64,000 bases of DNA from Archivesica marissinica. Taxonomy: Eukaryota; Mollusca; Bivalvia; Venerida; Vesicomyidae. The DNA lies in contig CM026404.1 in NCBI GenBank assembly GCA_014843695.1, positions 58,267,931 through 58,331,930 of the forward strand, read 5' to 3'. The notes under the pieces were generated by a model. That model had not been told where the DNA came from. It saw only the letters and a program-made list of their open reading frames with translations, and did not search any database. How positions within the stretch are numbered: the first letter of the stretch is position 1; every line of letters starts with the position of its first letter. This document shows, piece after piece, positions 1-40,600 of the stretch. The translations under genes were made by a program, and so were the position numbers.

Positions 1-407
1 AACGAATTGACGGTGAAATAAAAACAAACCATTGATCAACGAATTGACGGTGAAATAAAAACAAACCATTGATCAACGAATTGACGGTGAAATAAAAACA
101 AACCATTGATCAACGAATTGACGGTGAAATAAAAACAAACCATTGATCAACGAATTGACGGTGAAATAAAAACAAACCATTGATCAACGAATTGACGGTG
201 AAATAAAAACAAACCATTGATCAACGAATTGACGGTGAAATAAAAACAAACCATTGATCAACGAATTGACGGTGAAATAAAAACAAAACATTGATCAACG
301 AATTGACGGTGAAATAAAAACAAAACATTGATCAACGAATTGACGGTGAAATAAAAACAAACCATTGATCAACGAATTGACGGTGAAATAAAAACAAACC
401 ATTGATC
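1..407. repeat. 37-bp tandem repeat, 11 copies
   Basis: Eleven head-to-tail copies of a 37-bp unit beginning AACGAATTGACGGTGAAATA fill exactly 407 bases and run off the left edge, so the true array is longer. Copies are almost identical; two adjacent ones share an AAACATT variant where the others have AACCATT. It lies upstream of the first visible exon of the LRR/EF-hand gene, probably in an intron. Confidence 0.97.
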
Positions 408-801
408 AAACTAACATACAGCGGAACATACATATCACGTGACCATTCTCAAACTATAAATAGCATATTTTCACCTTAATATTTTCTTTATCTTATTGAT
501 ATTCTAATTTACAGTTCATTATTAAAACGCTTACCGACCACTATTTCAAATTTAAATGAATAGTTTAGAAAATATTACATCACTGTCATATCGCAATTGC
601 ATTAAGTACCTTGCTATAGGAGAATACCTCTATAAGCTATAATAGCTTTCGGTTCTAATCCGTTTTCATTCATGTATCTACATGTTGTGTAAACAAGATA
701 TTTGTATATGCTGTATGGTTTGAAATGTTTAAACTATAAATAGCACGTACATAAAAAATTAGAATATTAATACAAACATCACAATAATCGGTCATTTGCA
801 G
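408..801. other. Non-coding stretch, probable intron
   Basis: No coding signal. Positions about 560-735 are a diverged copy of sequence at about 10992-11135 and 11318-11345. It ends in a good acceptor (ATTTGCAG) before the first exon. Confidence 0.5.
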
Positions 802-21815
<21,014 letters not shown>

Positions 21816-21947
21816 GCCATGCCATTCCACTAATGGATGCGCTCAATATACAACAGCTAAGAATTAAACTAAGATTGGTTACAATAATCGTTCCCAGTCG
21901 CCCAAATGCATTTATGCAATGGAGACTTTAGATAAACGTATTAGTCA

Positions 21948-22192
21948 GTCAATAATCGTTTTAACTCTGTCAATACACACACGAATCAAACTAAGATTGT
22001 TTACAATATTCGTTTTAACTCTATCAATACCCACACGAATCAAACTAAGATTGTTTACAATATTCGTTTTAACTCTAATCAATACCCACACGAATCAAAC
22101 TAAGATTGTTTACAATATTCGTTTTAACTCTAATCAATACCCACACGAATCAAACTAAGATTGTTTTACAATATTCGCTTTAACTTTATCAA
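21948..22192. repeat. 54-bp tandem repeat, about 4.5 copies
   Basis: Unit includes ACAATATTCGTTTTAACTCT and CACACGAATCAAACTAAGAT. It directly precedes the 5'-truncated LINE. Confidence 0.93.
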
Positions 22193-22199
22193 TATCCAC

Positions 22200-24440
22200 A
22201 ATGACATATTTTATGTAAATAATTTTATTTATTAGTATGTTTGCATCAGTTGTCCATGTTATTTGTCCGGAAGATATCACAGATGCTTGGGTTCTGAATA
22301 AATGATACCCAGTCATACATATAACAGAAATTGAAATTTGTGATGTTTTAAAAAACCTTGATATTAACAAAGCAAATGGTCCTGATGGTATCAGTTACAA
22401 AATGTTAAAGGAAACAGCGGATTATATTGTCAAACCTTTATCTGTCATTTTTAATAGATCACTTCAAGAAGGAGTATTTCCCTCTTTATGGAAAAACGCT
22501 AATGTTATTCCTCTATTTAAAAAGGGTCCGGCCGAAACTCCTAGTAACTATTGACCAATTTCACTTTTGAGTTGTTTAGGTAAGGTTATGGAAAGAGTTA
22601 TTTATAAACATATTCACAATCATTTGATTTTTAATAACCTTATATACTATAACCAGTGCGGCTTCAGACCTAATCATTCTAGTGTTTATCAACTGATAGA
22701 AATGTATCATCAAATATGCCAGACCTTAGACTCAAAACAATTTATGTGCATGATCTTCTGTGATATTTCTAAAGCTTTTGACAGGGTTTGGCATAAAGGT
22801 TTATTATTTAAATTGAAACAAAATGGTATAACTGGAATGCTATTAAGCTGGATAGAAAATTATTTATCAAATAGGACTCAAAATGTAGTAGTAGGGTCCA
22901 GCATATCAAACAGTGAAACTATTAGCTCTGGTGTACCACAAGGATCGATCCTCGGACCTTTATTTTTTCTCGTTTATGTTAATGATATAGCGGACAATTT
23001 ATTAAGTATAACTAGGTTATTTGCTGACGATACATCATTGGCCCAAACGACATCAACTATTCAAGATCTAGAGGGAATACTGAATCATGATTTGAGGTTA
23101 ATATCCGATTGGTCTAAACGTTGGTTGGTAAATTTTAATCCCAATAAGACAGAAGCTATGTTCTTTAGCACCACTAGGGAACAAAACTATCCAGTATTAT
23201 TTTTTGATGGGATTCAGTTACCCTTTGCTGAACACCACAAACATTTAGGTGTAACTTTAAGCAACAATGGTAAATGGCACGAGCATATAGGCAATATTTT
23301 TAAATCGGCATCAAAGGTACTAAATTTAATGCGAGCGTTAAAATTTACAATCAACAGGAAAACATTAAATCAAATTAATATATCTTATATGAGGCCACTG
23401 TTAGAATATGCTGCAGTAGTATGGGACAGTTGTACTGAACTCGATAAGAATAGACTAGAAAAATTACAATTTGAAGCAGCTCGTGTTGTCACTGGTTTAA
23501 CTCGATCGGTTTCTATAAATAACTTGATAGAAGAAATAGGCTGGATCTCCTTAAATGATAGAAGAAAACTTCAGAAATTAGTCATAATGTACAAACTAAA
23601 AAACGGTCTACTGCCGGAGCATTTTTCAACAATTTTTCCAAGGGTAGTCGGTGAAGAAAACAATACAATTTAAGAAATGCCGATAATTTCATAGTAATGG
23701 CAAGAAGAACAGCTCTCTTCTCGAATTCCTTTGTACCATCAAGTGTTGATTTATGGAATACATTAACAGAGAATAACCGAACATCACCTACTTTATCTAG
23801 TTTTAAGTATCGACTGAAATGTGCATTATTTAAGCAAAATGAAGTACCTTCATATTACTACAAAGGTTCAAGATCTCTAACCGTTCTCCAAACACGCATA
23901 AGAAATGGCTGCAGTAATTTGAATGCGGACTTATGTAATAATCACTTAAAAGATGACCCGATTTGTGAGTGTGAACGTGGCATCGAAGATGCCGAACATT
24001 ATTTTTTCAAATGTCCTCTATTTTTAAATCAAAGGATAGCACTATTCAGATATACACGTCAATATCATCCACTTAGTGTAAGAACTCTACTTAAAGGTAA
24101 AGAAGAACTCTCAGATGAACAGAACCTAAGTATTTTTAATTCAGTTCAAAAGTTTATACATGATACTGCGAGGTTTTCAAATTAGCGTAATAATAGTATT
24201 TCTATTTCTTATTATGCGTGGGGGGTTTCGAGATCGCGGACCGGGGCGAGCATCACACGAGCACATTCACGTGAATACTTCTGCTGGCATTTTTTCTTTA
24301 AAATAACATATCTTTTTCTTAACTGTACTTTTGTAGCCATAATATATTTCTGTAAATGAATTGTATTGGGGAGGGCCGTTTTATAATGTGTATAGCACTT
24401 GTGGCCCAAACCTTTTGCTGTATATATTTGGCAATAAATT
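22200..24440 (+). mobile_element. LINE-A: 5'-truncated non-LTR retrotransposon (reverse transcriptase and C-terminal domain), inactivated
   Basis: Reading continues from about 22321 (EICDVLKNLDINKANGPDGI) through the reverse transcriptase, with PQGSILGPLFFL and the catalytic RLFADDT at about 23010-23030. It ends in a Cys/His segment CECERGIEDAEHYFFKC before the stop at 24183. One in-frame stop at about 22552 (Arg to TGA in the NYRPIS motif) and one frameshift at about 23660 disable it. The endonuclease and anything upstream are missing. The bases from 24186 to about 24440 look like its 3' untranslated end. It belongs to the CR1/Jockey-like group; finer classification would need a tree. Confidence 0.9.
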
Positions 24441-24473
24441 ATGTTTAAACAAAAAAAATTTATTCACGCACGT

Positions 24474-24494
24474 ACGCATGCACGCACGTACGTA

Positions 24495-24526
<32 letters not shown>

Positions 24527-24533
24527 CACACAC
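24474..24533. repeat. CGTACGCA/CA microsatellite
   Basis: Imperfect ACGC/ACGT repeat passing into pure CA. Confidence 0.9.
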
Positions 24534-24788
24534 TTTCGGCGACATCCAAGCAACTATAAAAATAGCACATCATCTGGACATAATACTTTTGCATAAGGCA
24601 AGTATATGTTTAGTGACGGAACAACACATAATGAATGATAACTTGTCATTAACCTGGGTTCCAGTCTGTTGATTATTCACTTTTCTACTTATGGCAAAAT
24701 GGTTGATATTGTCAGAAACCCAATACGGCTCAATTAATGTTATCGGTGTTAAACATATATGTATATGACTGACAAGGTTAAATATTAA

Positions 24789-25040
24789 AAGTTTAAACTT
24801 TATTTATTTTACAACAATTGTGAAGAAAGTTCTAACAACTTATATTAATCACCCTCGTTGGCGCGGATGAAAGCGTATATGTGTTAATTCGTGTGGGAGG
24901 AAGCTGGAGTACCTGGAGAAAACCCACCTGTCCGATCTGGCGACCACCGTACCATCTCACATACTTCCCTGTCCGAGGATCGAATCTGGGTTGCATTGGT
25001 GAGAAGCGAGCGTGCTAGCCACTGCGCTAATCGTACAAGT
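24789..25040 (-). mobile_element. SINE2, full length, minus strand
   Basis: Tail at left (TTTATTTATTTTACAAC), body GGAGAAAACCCACCTGTCCG, B box and A box at right (CACTGCGCTAATCG). Confidence 0.88.
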
Positions 25041-25424
25041 TTTAATTGAGAGTGCATGCGTGTAGTTATATATCTACTTTGGTATTCTGCTATCTCGTAT
25101 TGCTATAGGAACAAACAACAGCACATGCGTATGTACAACAAACGTGTGCAACAGTGTTCGCTTGCAAGCATGCATCCTGAATGCATCAATACAAAGGCCG
25201 GATGTCCAGACCCAGTACATTGTAATAGTTATTTCCCTTGTTTGTCGATATCGCCACTTACTTTATGCTGAGTTCCGTCACTTACTTTTGTACAACCGTG
25301 TCCTCATGCCTGATCAGCGACGAGCGATACATTAGAACACTTTATCAATGTGAAATCTGCAAAAATACGTTTAAAAATGCGTTTAGTGAAGCGACTGGAA
25401 GTCTTCGAAATCATCAACAGAACG

Positions 25425-25548
25425 CGCCTTTGATTGTGAAATACAGAACGCGCCTTTGAGTGTGAAATACAGAACGCGCCTTTGAGTGTGAAATACAGAA
25501 CGCGCCTTTGAGTGTGAAATACAGAACGCGCCTTTGAGTGTGAAATAT
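25425..25548. repeat. 26-bp tandem repeat, about 5 copies
   Basis: Unit begins ACGCGCCTTTGAGTGTGAAA; only the first copy differs (GATTGTGAAA). Confidence 0.95.
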
Positions 25549-25591
25549 ACAAGATGTCGCTTAGACAATCTGAACATCGTGTGTTTGTGTG

Positions 25592-25880
25592 TGTTTTACG
25601 TTTATTTATCGTCGCTACCGGTTGCCCATATGAGCGACGCCTCCTAAAGAGATTAGTCATATTAGATGTTTGGAGGATAGTGCAATGATACAGACAGAGA
25701 ACCATTCCAGAGTCTCCTCTGGTTCTTTTACGTGCACGGTGTAAAGCACCGACACGAGATCTCGATTTAACGTCCCATCTGAAAGACTGTTAATTTTATT
25801 AGGGTCAGACGGGGGATCGAACCTGCGATCCCTGGATTACCAGTCCAACGTGTTACCACTGGAATACATATCCGTCTGTG
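25592..25880 (-). mobile_element. SINE1, full length, minus strand
   Basis: Hairpin tail at left, core and tRNA head at right. Flanked by GAACATCGT at about 25571 and 25882 (target duplication). Confidence 0.92.
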
Positions 25881-25984
25881 TGAACATCGTCGAATGCATC
25901 AGCTCATTTATACTAGAACATCCATATGAATGCCAAGCTTACATGAAGGGTCATGGTCGTACCTGCATCCACAGTGCAATATAT

Positions 25985-26157
25985 CAGTCCCAAATACACT
26001 CCCGATCACACAGGTGGCTAATTTTTACGGGTACACCGGTTTCCTAGTTCCCACACGAATTACCATAGTTACACCTTTATCTGCACCAACGAGAGGTATT
26101 AATATATTAAGTTGTCAATAACTGCTGATTTCGGAAACGTTGTAAAATAAAAGTAGA
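25985..26157 (+). mobile_element. SINE2 relic abutting the carrier gene stop codon
   Basis: TTTTTACGGGTACACCGGTT, ACACGAATTACCATAGTTAC, GAGAGGTATTAATAT and the end GTTGTAAAATAAA align with SINE2. It ends about 5 bases before the stop codon of the mitochondrial carrier on the opposite strand. Confidence 0.72.
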
Positions 26158-26161
26158 GTTA

Positions 26162-33614
<7,453 letters not shown>

Positions 33615-33839
33615 TCTTGTGAACGTTTGATCCGCCCGTCTGCATTTAAGAATAGAAACAGTTCATGTTGTTTATATAATAATAGTATTACACGTAGGCC
33701 TACTAAGCGCAATACGTGCATAGACTAGATAATTATTCAAATTGATAACACTGATAATACACATTCCAACTATTCATGTTTGTACTATATTGTGTATATT
33801 TTGTACATTGATAACCCACATGATTTGTGAATAGCGCCA

Positions 33840-34040
33840 TATTTTTCAATTTTCAATTTATTAATCTAATGATCAGATCGCTTCTGTTCACACTATATAA
33901 TTATTATTGAATGCATATTATTAGGTGACTTATAGGCCCACGGGGTCGGGTGCGTCTTCTTGTTGTTTAATATTTGCTATATATATGTGTTGAAATGTGC
34001 ACATGTCACTTTAATAAAAACGTACTTACTTACTTGTGCA
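33840..34040 (+). mobile_element. Possible LINE 3' end
   Basis: TGACTTATAGGCCCACGGGG leading to AATAAAAACGTACTTACTTAC, a short TTAC repeat after AATAAA, as often ends CR1-like LINEs. No coding part remains, so this is tentative. Confidence 0.35.
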
Positions 34041-34155
34041 TGTACATGTATAAACAATTCACATACACGATTATCTGCAGTAATTACTATGTTATGATTA
34101 ATGTCATCAATGTAGATTATGACACATATGACGTATATAATGACCGCTAGCTATG

Positions 34156-34280
34156 ATATATGAAATAATGACCTCTATATATATATATATATATCATAGA
34201 TGTCATAATTACATATATATATAGAGGTCATTATTTCATATATATCATAGAGGTCATTATTTCATATATATATCATTACC
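34156..34280. repeat. Inverted and direct repeats around AT runs
   Basis: ATATATGAAATAATGACCTC occurs once forward and its complement GAGGTCATTATTTCATATAT twice, separated by AT dinucleotides; it could extrude a cruciform. Confidence 0.8.
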
Positions 34281-34295
34281 CCTGTGATAGTGAGT

Positions 34296-34443
34296 GCACT
34301 GTTTATCGAGTCTAATAGTCCCGCAATACGCGTCGACAGGTGAAATCCCTTCTTACCAACCAATGCGATAGCGGAAAGCCGTAATTTCGGTGAATTTCGG
34401 CCAAGCGGGGGGTAATGTTAACATAATCATTAAACAGCCCCTG
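34296..34443. mobile_element. Internally deleted copy of the hAT-like MITE at 7407/54191
   Basis: Contains AGTCCCGCAATACGCGTCGA and TTACCAACCAATGCGATAGC, then jumps to the terminal AACAGCCCCTG. The flanking duplication is not clear. Confidence 0.7.
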
Positions 34444-34747
34444 GTGACAATATACAAAAAAAAATAGAAAGGGAGAATAATAGAACAACGAACCTATATG
34501 AAGCTATTCTTCGTAGTACAGAACAGGTAGTAGGCCTACTTTGCAATGTTTATCTTTCCACATTGGTATGCATCTATTGAATGAGTAAAATCAGGCCATG
34601 ATGGTGTCATAATGATGTGCCATGACGTCATAGTAATGTGTGACCAATTAGAGACAATTAATGGATAAATGAAAGCATCATATATTTTGTAGTGTCCATA
34701 TTCCAACATTGTCGGTATTTCCCGAGATGTTGCAATTTAAAGAGTGC

Positions 34748-34982
34748 TTAAAGCGACATTACATCTCAAAAAGCAAATAAAATGCATTTTTTCACGCATT
34801 GCTACTACAAATTTCTCTTGACACAATATTATACATGAAATCAACGCTTAAATTTCATGGCAGGGTTTCGCCATTCCAAATCGTCCATTTTGAATATTTG
34901 ATTATTGCGAAAATAGACTTTTATTTAACTCTGCCCATCGATAGCTCATTTGATATTTTCAAGTCAAACAGACAATATCATG
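34748..34982 (+). mobile_element. Fragment related to the TTAA element
   Basis: Starts TTAAAGCGACATTACATC and shares CTTGACACAATATTATACAT and CGTCCATTTTGAATATTTGA with the reverse of 46430-46600 and with 45150-45530. Similarity to 46560-46600 continues past the TTAA, so this is a different, larger family than the element next to it. Confidence 0.6.
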
Positions 34983-35244
34983 TTAAAGCGACATTACATC
35001 GCAAAAAGCAAATAAAATGCATTTGTTCACGTATAAATGCATTGCTACTACACATTCTTCCGAATACATTCGAATATTAACATTGAATCAATAAACAGTG
35101 TTTTGTGGATTGAAAGTATGATTTTATATAACGGTCATCCATGCTCCCAAACTGACGTCTGTTTTGTCATCGGAGTTAATACTAAACGCGAGATAATGTC
35201 GTTTAGAGATAATTTAACTAAGAATAGTCTACAAATATATAGGC

Positions 35245-35317
<73 letters not shown>

Positions 35318-35620
35318 TATACTTTTATTCTCTCAGGTACATGTGTACAACATGAGGGTATATAACAGAAACAAATATTTAGCCACGTCACAACTGTGAG
35401 ATATAACGGTAAATATATACCATAATTCGTGTTATTCGTGATACACTAGTTGTATTACGCATGTATGTTTACATTATTTTGCTATGTCAACAAACCGCGT
35501 ATACGACGTTTGTCTATTAGTTGAAATACTCAGTATTTGGAAACATTGATACCATATACATGTAATAGAAAAATACATTCTGTAGAAATTTGTATTTTCA
35601 CTGATGTAGTGTCGCTTTAA
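34983..35620. mobile_element. TTAA-flanked non-autonomous DNA element, complete
   Basis: Inverted termini AGCGACATTACATC and GATGTAGTGTCGCT lie directly inside TTAA on both sides (34983-34986 and 35617-35620). A second complete copy in reverse orientation is at 52697-53688. TTAA duplications occur in piggyBac- and Kolobok-type elements; no transposase is present. Confidence 0.78.
35239..35314. repeat. CAGA tetranucleotide repeat, about 19 units
   Basis: Perfect run inside the TTAA element at 34983-35620; absent from its other copies. Confidence 0.96.
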
Positions 35621-35694
35621 TGTTCAGCTTCCAAGTATTATCGATCGCTTTCGGTAGCTTTAGCTTTAGCTGAACTAATTCTTCCATCCCGAAT

Positions 35695-35855
35695 ATCAGT
35701 GCTTGTATGCCAGGCTGGTAGGCAATCGGTAACCATTATTTAACTAGCTGAGCGGCTCAACAACCGGTCATATCAGAACGAACCACTGGCGAGATTCGAA
35801 CCTTCGACCTCCCACTTCGTAGGCGGGTGCCTTAACCACTTGGCCACGGGGACCA
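35695..35855 (-). mobile_element. SINE6 (Arg-like tRNA head), second copy
   Basis: Matches 10315-10482 throughout (GGCTGGTAGGCAATCGGTAA, GAGATTCGAACCTTCGACCT, CCTTAACCACT). Confidence 0.78.
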
Positions 35856-35867
35856 GATATAATATAT

Positions 35868-36050
35868 GTAGAGAAATGGTTAGCTATTGGAGAGAAAAAA
35901 CAGTCTTAATGCTTAAAACACTCAATGGCCTACCACCTGTCTATCTGTAAGAGTCATTCAGATTTACTTCCGATGTTCGAACTCAAAACTTGCGAAATTC
36001 CCTCTCTTATCACACTAAAACAGTTCATTCTGTTCCACACTTAAAATAGT
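35868..36050 (+). mobile_element. LINE ORF2 C-terminal fragment
   Basis: One frame reads KTVLMLKTLNGLPPVYL, a stop, then ESFRFTSDVRTQNLRNSLSY and HTKTVHSVPHLK, the pattern typical of the C-terminal end of CR1/Jockey-like reverse transcriptase proteins. Short and degenerate. Confidence 0.6.
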
Positions 36051-36084
36051 TATATAGCAGGTCTTACAAAGAACAAACCGTCCT

Positions 36085-36340
36085 TTGGACTTGGAATCCA
36101 GAGATCGCAGGTTCGATCCCCCGTCTGGCCCTAATAAAAGTAACTGTCTTTCAGAAGGGACTTTAAACCGAGGTCTCGTGTCGGTGCTTTACACTGTGCA
36201 CGTAAAAGAACCAGATGAGATACAGGAATGGGTCTATGTCTGTATCATTGCACTATCCTCCAAATATCTAAACTGACTAATCTCTTTGGAAGGCGTCGCT
36301 GATATGGGCAACCGGTAGCGACGATAGATAAACGTAACAA
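36085..36340 (+). mobile_element. SINE1, head-truncated
   Basis: Begins within the anticodon arm (TGGACTTGGAATCCAGAGAT), then core and complete hairpin tail. Diverged. Confidence 0.85.
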
Positions 36341-36559
36341 AGAGTTATTGTCATTTCCATTCTTGCAATCGATGGGTAAACATCAGTGTACCTACCAACT
36401 CAGTGTACCAACTGTCAAACAGCCACTGTAAGACCGTTTAAACTAAGAAGACATCTTGAAACTAACACATGTTTAGCAAAAGAATAAATAAAACCATTAA
36501 CATGTTGACTCTGAAACCTCATCCACTGGCTCTGCTGATATATTTGACGATGTAAGTCA

Positions 36560-37253
<694 letters not shown>

Positions 37254-37644
37254 ACATTTGAGAACAGTCAACTGTGAAATCAACACATTTTATAACTGCT
37301 ATTATACTAGTTGAATAAATAAATAAATAAATAAATATATATTGTTCTTTGTTCTTTCTCTTCGGAGTCTGTTAAGTTAGCAGCGTATTCACTCCACCTA
37401 TACTTCTTATAAAAACGAGCTTTCTATATATGCTGGATGGCTGTCGGTGCCGGACATCGATAAAACTGAACTTGTTTTTGTTTTTGTGTGTCTTGTGTGG
37501 CATCCATCACTGGGTTCAGCAGGACTGCGAAATGAAGTTATTGTTGTCAGATTGGTTTCTGATGGTTGTGGATCAACAAGTTATTTCTTATTTATATAGG
37601 CATAGTGTTGGTGGAATTTATGCAATGCGTACACATAGCCTATA
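37254..37644. other. Intergenic, no assignable feature
   Basis: Contains a short AAAT run near 37315; no coding or repeat family recognised. Confidence 0.4.
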
Positions 37645-40600
37645 TGTAGGTTTATTTTTATTTAAGTTTATTTAACGTTGCTACCGGTTTCCCATTTGAG
37701 CGACGAGCAGTTTACCTAACAACACCTTTCCTTCTACTTCTACTTCTACCAGTTACTGGCCAAGTTCAACAAACTGAACATTATTGCCAGGTGGGTGCGC
37801 ATAGAGAAAGAATTGGAATAAAGGTGATAGTATGTACAGTGGAGAGTTAAAATAACTAAATAAGACTGTTAGGAGATTAGATAAAGATGGTGGCTAGTTG
37901 AGCATTGAAGGCGTCAACTGTGCCAACTGATATAGTGTCCGGAGGAAGACTGTTCCACTCCTTGATGGTTCTTGGGAAGAATGACTGTTGGCGGTAGCTA
38001 GTAGAACAGCGTGGAATTTGGAAGGCATGGTCTGCTGTGTGACGCGAGCGGCGCGGAGGGGTTAATAGGCGGTCGGTCTTGTTGACAGTGACTTGGTCGT
38101 TGACTATTTTGAATAGTAGAACTAGGCGAGATGTTTTTCTTCTGTCCTGGAGTGATGTCCACTGTAGGTCTTGGAGCATCTCGGTGACACTGGATCTGCT
38201 CTGGTAGCAGTGTTTGACGAATCGTGCCCCACGACGTTGAACCATCTCCAGTTTGTTGATATCTATTGTTTCGTAGGGATCCCATACTAAGCAGGTGTAT
38301 TCTACGGTGGGTCTGACCAGTGACTTGTAAGCGAGTTCTTTTGTTGGGGATGAGGCAATGTTACGGTTCCGTCGTATGAAGTTCAGGTTTCTATTAGCTT
38401 TGTTTGTGATGTTGGTAATATGTTCTCCCCAGTCAAGCGTGTTGTTGATGGCGACTCCCAGGTATTTTGCTGATTTGACGTGTTGTAGTGATTGGTTATG
38501 AAGTTGGTAGTCAAAATGGATGGTTCTTTTCTTTCGAGAGATAGAGATGACCTGGCATTTGTCTGAGTGGAAGGCCATTTTCCACTTGCTTTCCCACTGT
38601 GATAGTTTGTCAAGATCTTTTTGTAAGTTGGTGCAGTCGATGTTATTTGCGATGGTTAGGTAGGCGATGGTATCATCGGCGAACAATCGGATGGTAGCAT
38701 CCAAACCGTGAGGGATGTCATTGATATAATACAGGAACAAGCTGGGTCCAAGGACAGAGCCTTGAGGGACACCGGACTCTACCTTGACTGTGTCTGAAGT
38801 CTCCCTTTCCAGTACTACTGACTGGGATCTTCCGCTCAAGAAGGCATGTATCCAGCGGTTGGTCGTTCCTTGGATGCCGTAGTGGTACAGCTTGTGGAGG
38901 AGAAGACTATGTGATACCTTGTCGAACGCCTTGGAAAAATCCATCACCAAGACGTCCGTCTGTGTTCCGCTTTCCAGGTTTGATGTGATGTCGTCCGTGA
39001 ATTCTAGAAGCTGTGTTTCACAGGATCGACGTTTTCGGAAGCCATGTTGTAGTGGATAAAGTATGTTGTTGTTTTCGCCATGTTGCATGATGTGACTGGT
39101 GATGATGTGTTCCATGAGTTTGCAGCATATGCAGGTTAAGGAGATAGGTCGGTAGTTTTCTGGGTTGTATTTACTCCCTTTTTTGTAGATTGGAGAGACA
39201 TTTGCTTTCCGCCAGTCATCGGGGGTTGTACCAGTGTTGAGAGAGTAGTTAAAGATGATGGTGAGGATGGGAGCAATGTTCCTTTAATACTCTCGGGTTG
39301 ATGCTATCTGGACCTGGGGATTTGTGAGGGTTAAGAGAGCTTAGGAGTTTTTCGACGCCGTTAGAAGTGATGGTGATGTCAGGAGCAACTGGATAATCCT
39401 TGGTTTGAGTGTAACCTCCAGTCTTGAATTTTGTTCAGAGTAAGGCGTGTCTTTGGTGAAAACTGACTGGAACTGATGGTTGAGGATATTTGCTTTGGTC
39501 TTCGGGTCTGAATGGAGTTGACCTTGGCTCCGGAGTCCAGTGATTGAGGCGTTGTCTTTCTTCTTATGTTTAATAAAGGTCCAGAAGCGCTGGGTGGAGT
39601 TCTTGTTGTGTGTATCAGTGGGCTGTGGTATGATCATATTGTCAATGTATGACCAATATGCCTGACGGAGCTTCTTCTGTAGTAGCTCAGGTTGTTTAGC
39701 GGATTTGAATTTCTTGATGTGAGCCGGATTGTTGGATTTCATCTTTGCTTTGTGTAGATGGTCTCTTTTTTTGACAAGTTTTTTTATTTCAGGTGTAATC
39801 CATGGGGCAGAGTCTTTTGGTCTTGCTGTTTTGTGTGGGATGTGTGCATTTATGCTCAGTTTCAGTTTTTCTTTAAAGGTTGTCCATAAAACTTCTGTGG
39901 TCTCGTTTTGTTGAGCTAGTTCCAGGATCTGTGTATGTAGAGTGGTCAGGTCGGATCTCATGCTATCCCACTGGGCGTTCTTGTAGAGAGCGATTTTCCT
40001 CGGGATTTGTTTGTGTGATATGGGCCGCATGTCAAACTCCATAAAGACTGAATCATGGTCTGAGAACCCTGGCATGGTGCTTGTACGTAAGACTGTACTT
40101 GTGAGGTTGGTAAGGAGTAGATATAGAGTGTTTTTATTTCGTGTTGGCTCTTCAACAAGTTGCGTGAGTCCATTGTCATCTAAGCAGTCAGAGAATTTGT
40201 AATGGAGACGTGTATGAGTTGAGTTTGGTTTCAGAGTCTTGGAGTTCCAATCCCAGCCAGGTAAGTTAAAGTCTCCTCCGATCAGTAGTATTGAGTCTTT
40301 GATTAAGGATGCTCGGTTGACATATTCTTCAAAATGATTTAGACTGAGTTCATCATTGGTTTTCGGGTTATAGTAGGAACATAGATAAAGTGTTTTAGAA
40401 CCAATAAGGTTGATCTTTGCCCAGATAATCTCACAGTCCGTCTGTAACTCGGTAACATCAGAACTGATCAAGTTGTCCGTGATGGCAAGTAAGACACCGC
40501 CGCCTGTACCTGATAACAGATCCTTACGCCATAGTTTATAGTTGGATGGAAAGATTTGGTTGTCGGTGATGGTTGGGTCCAGCCAGGTTTCAGTGGCCAT

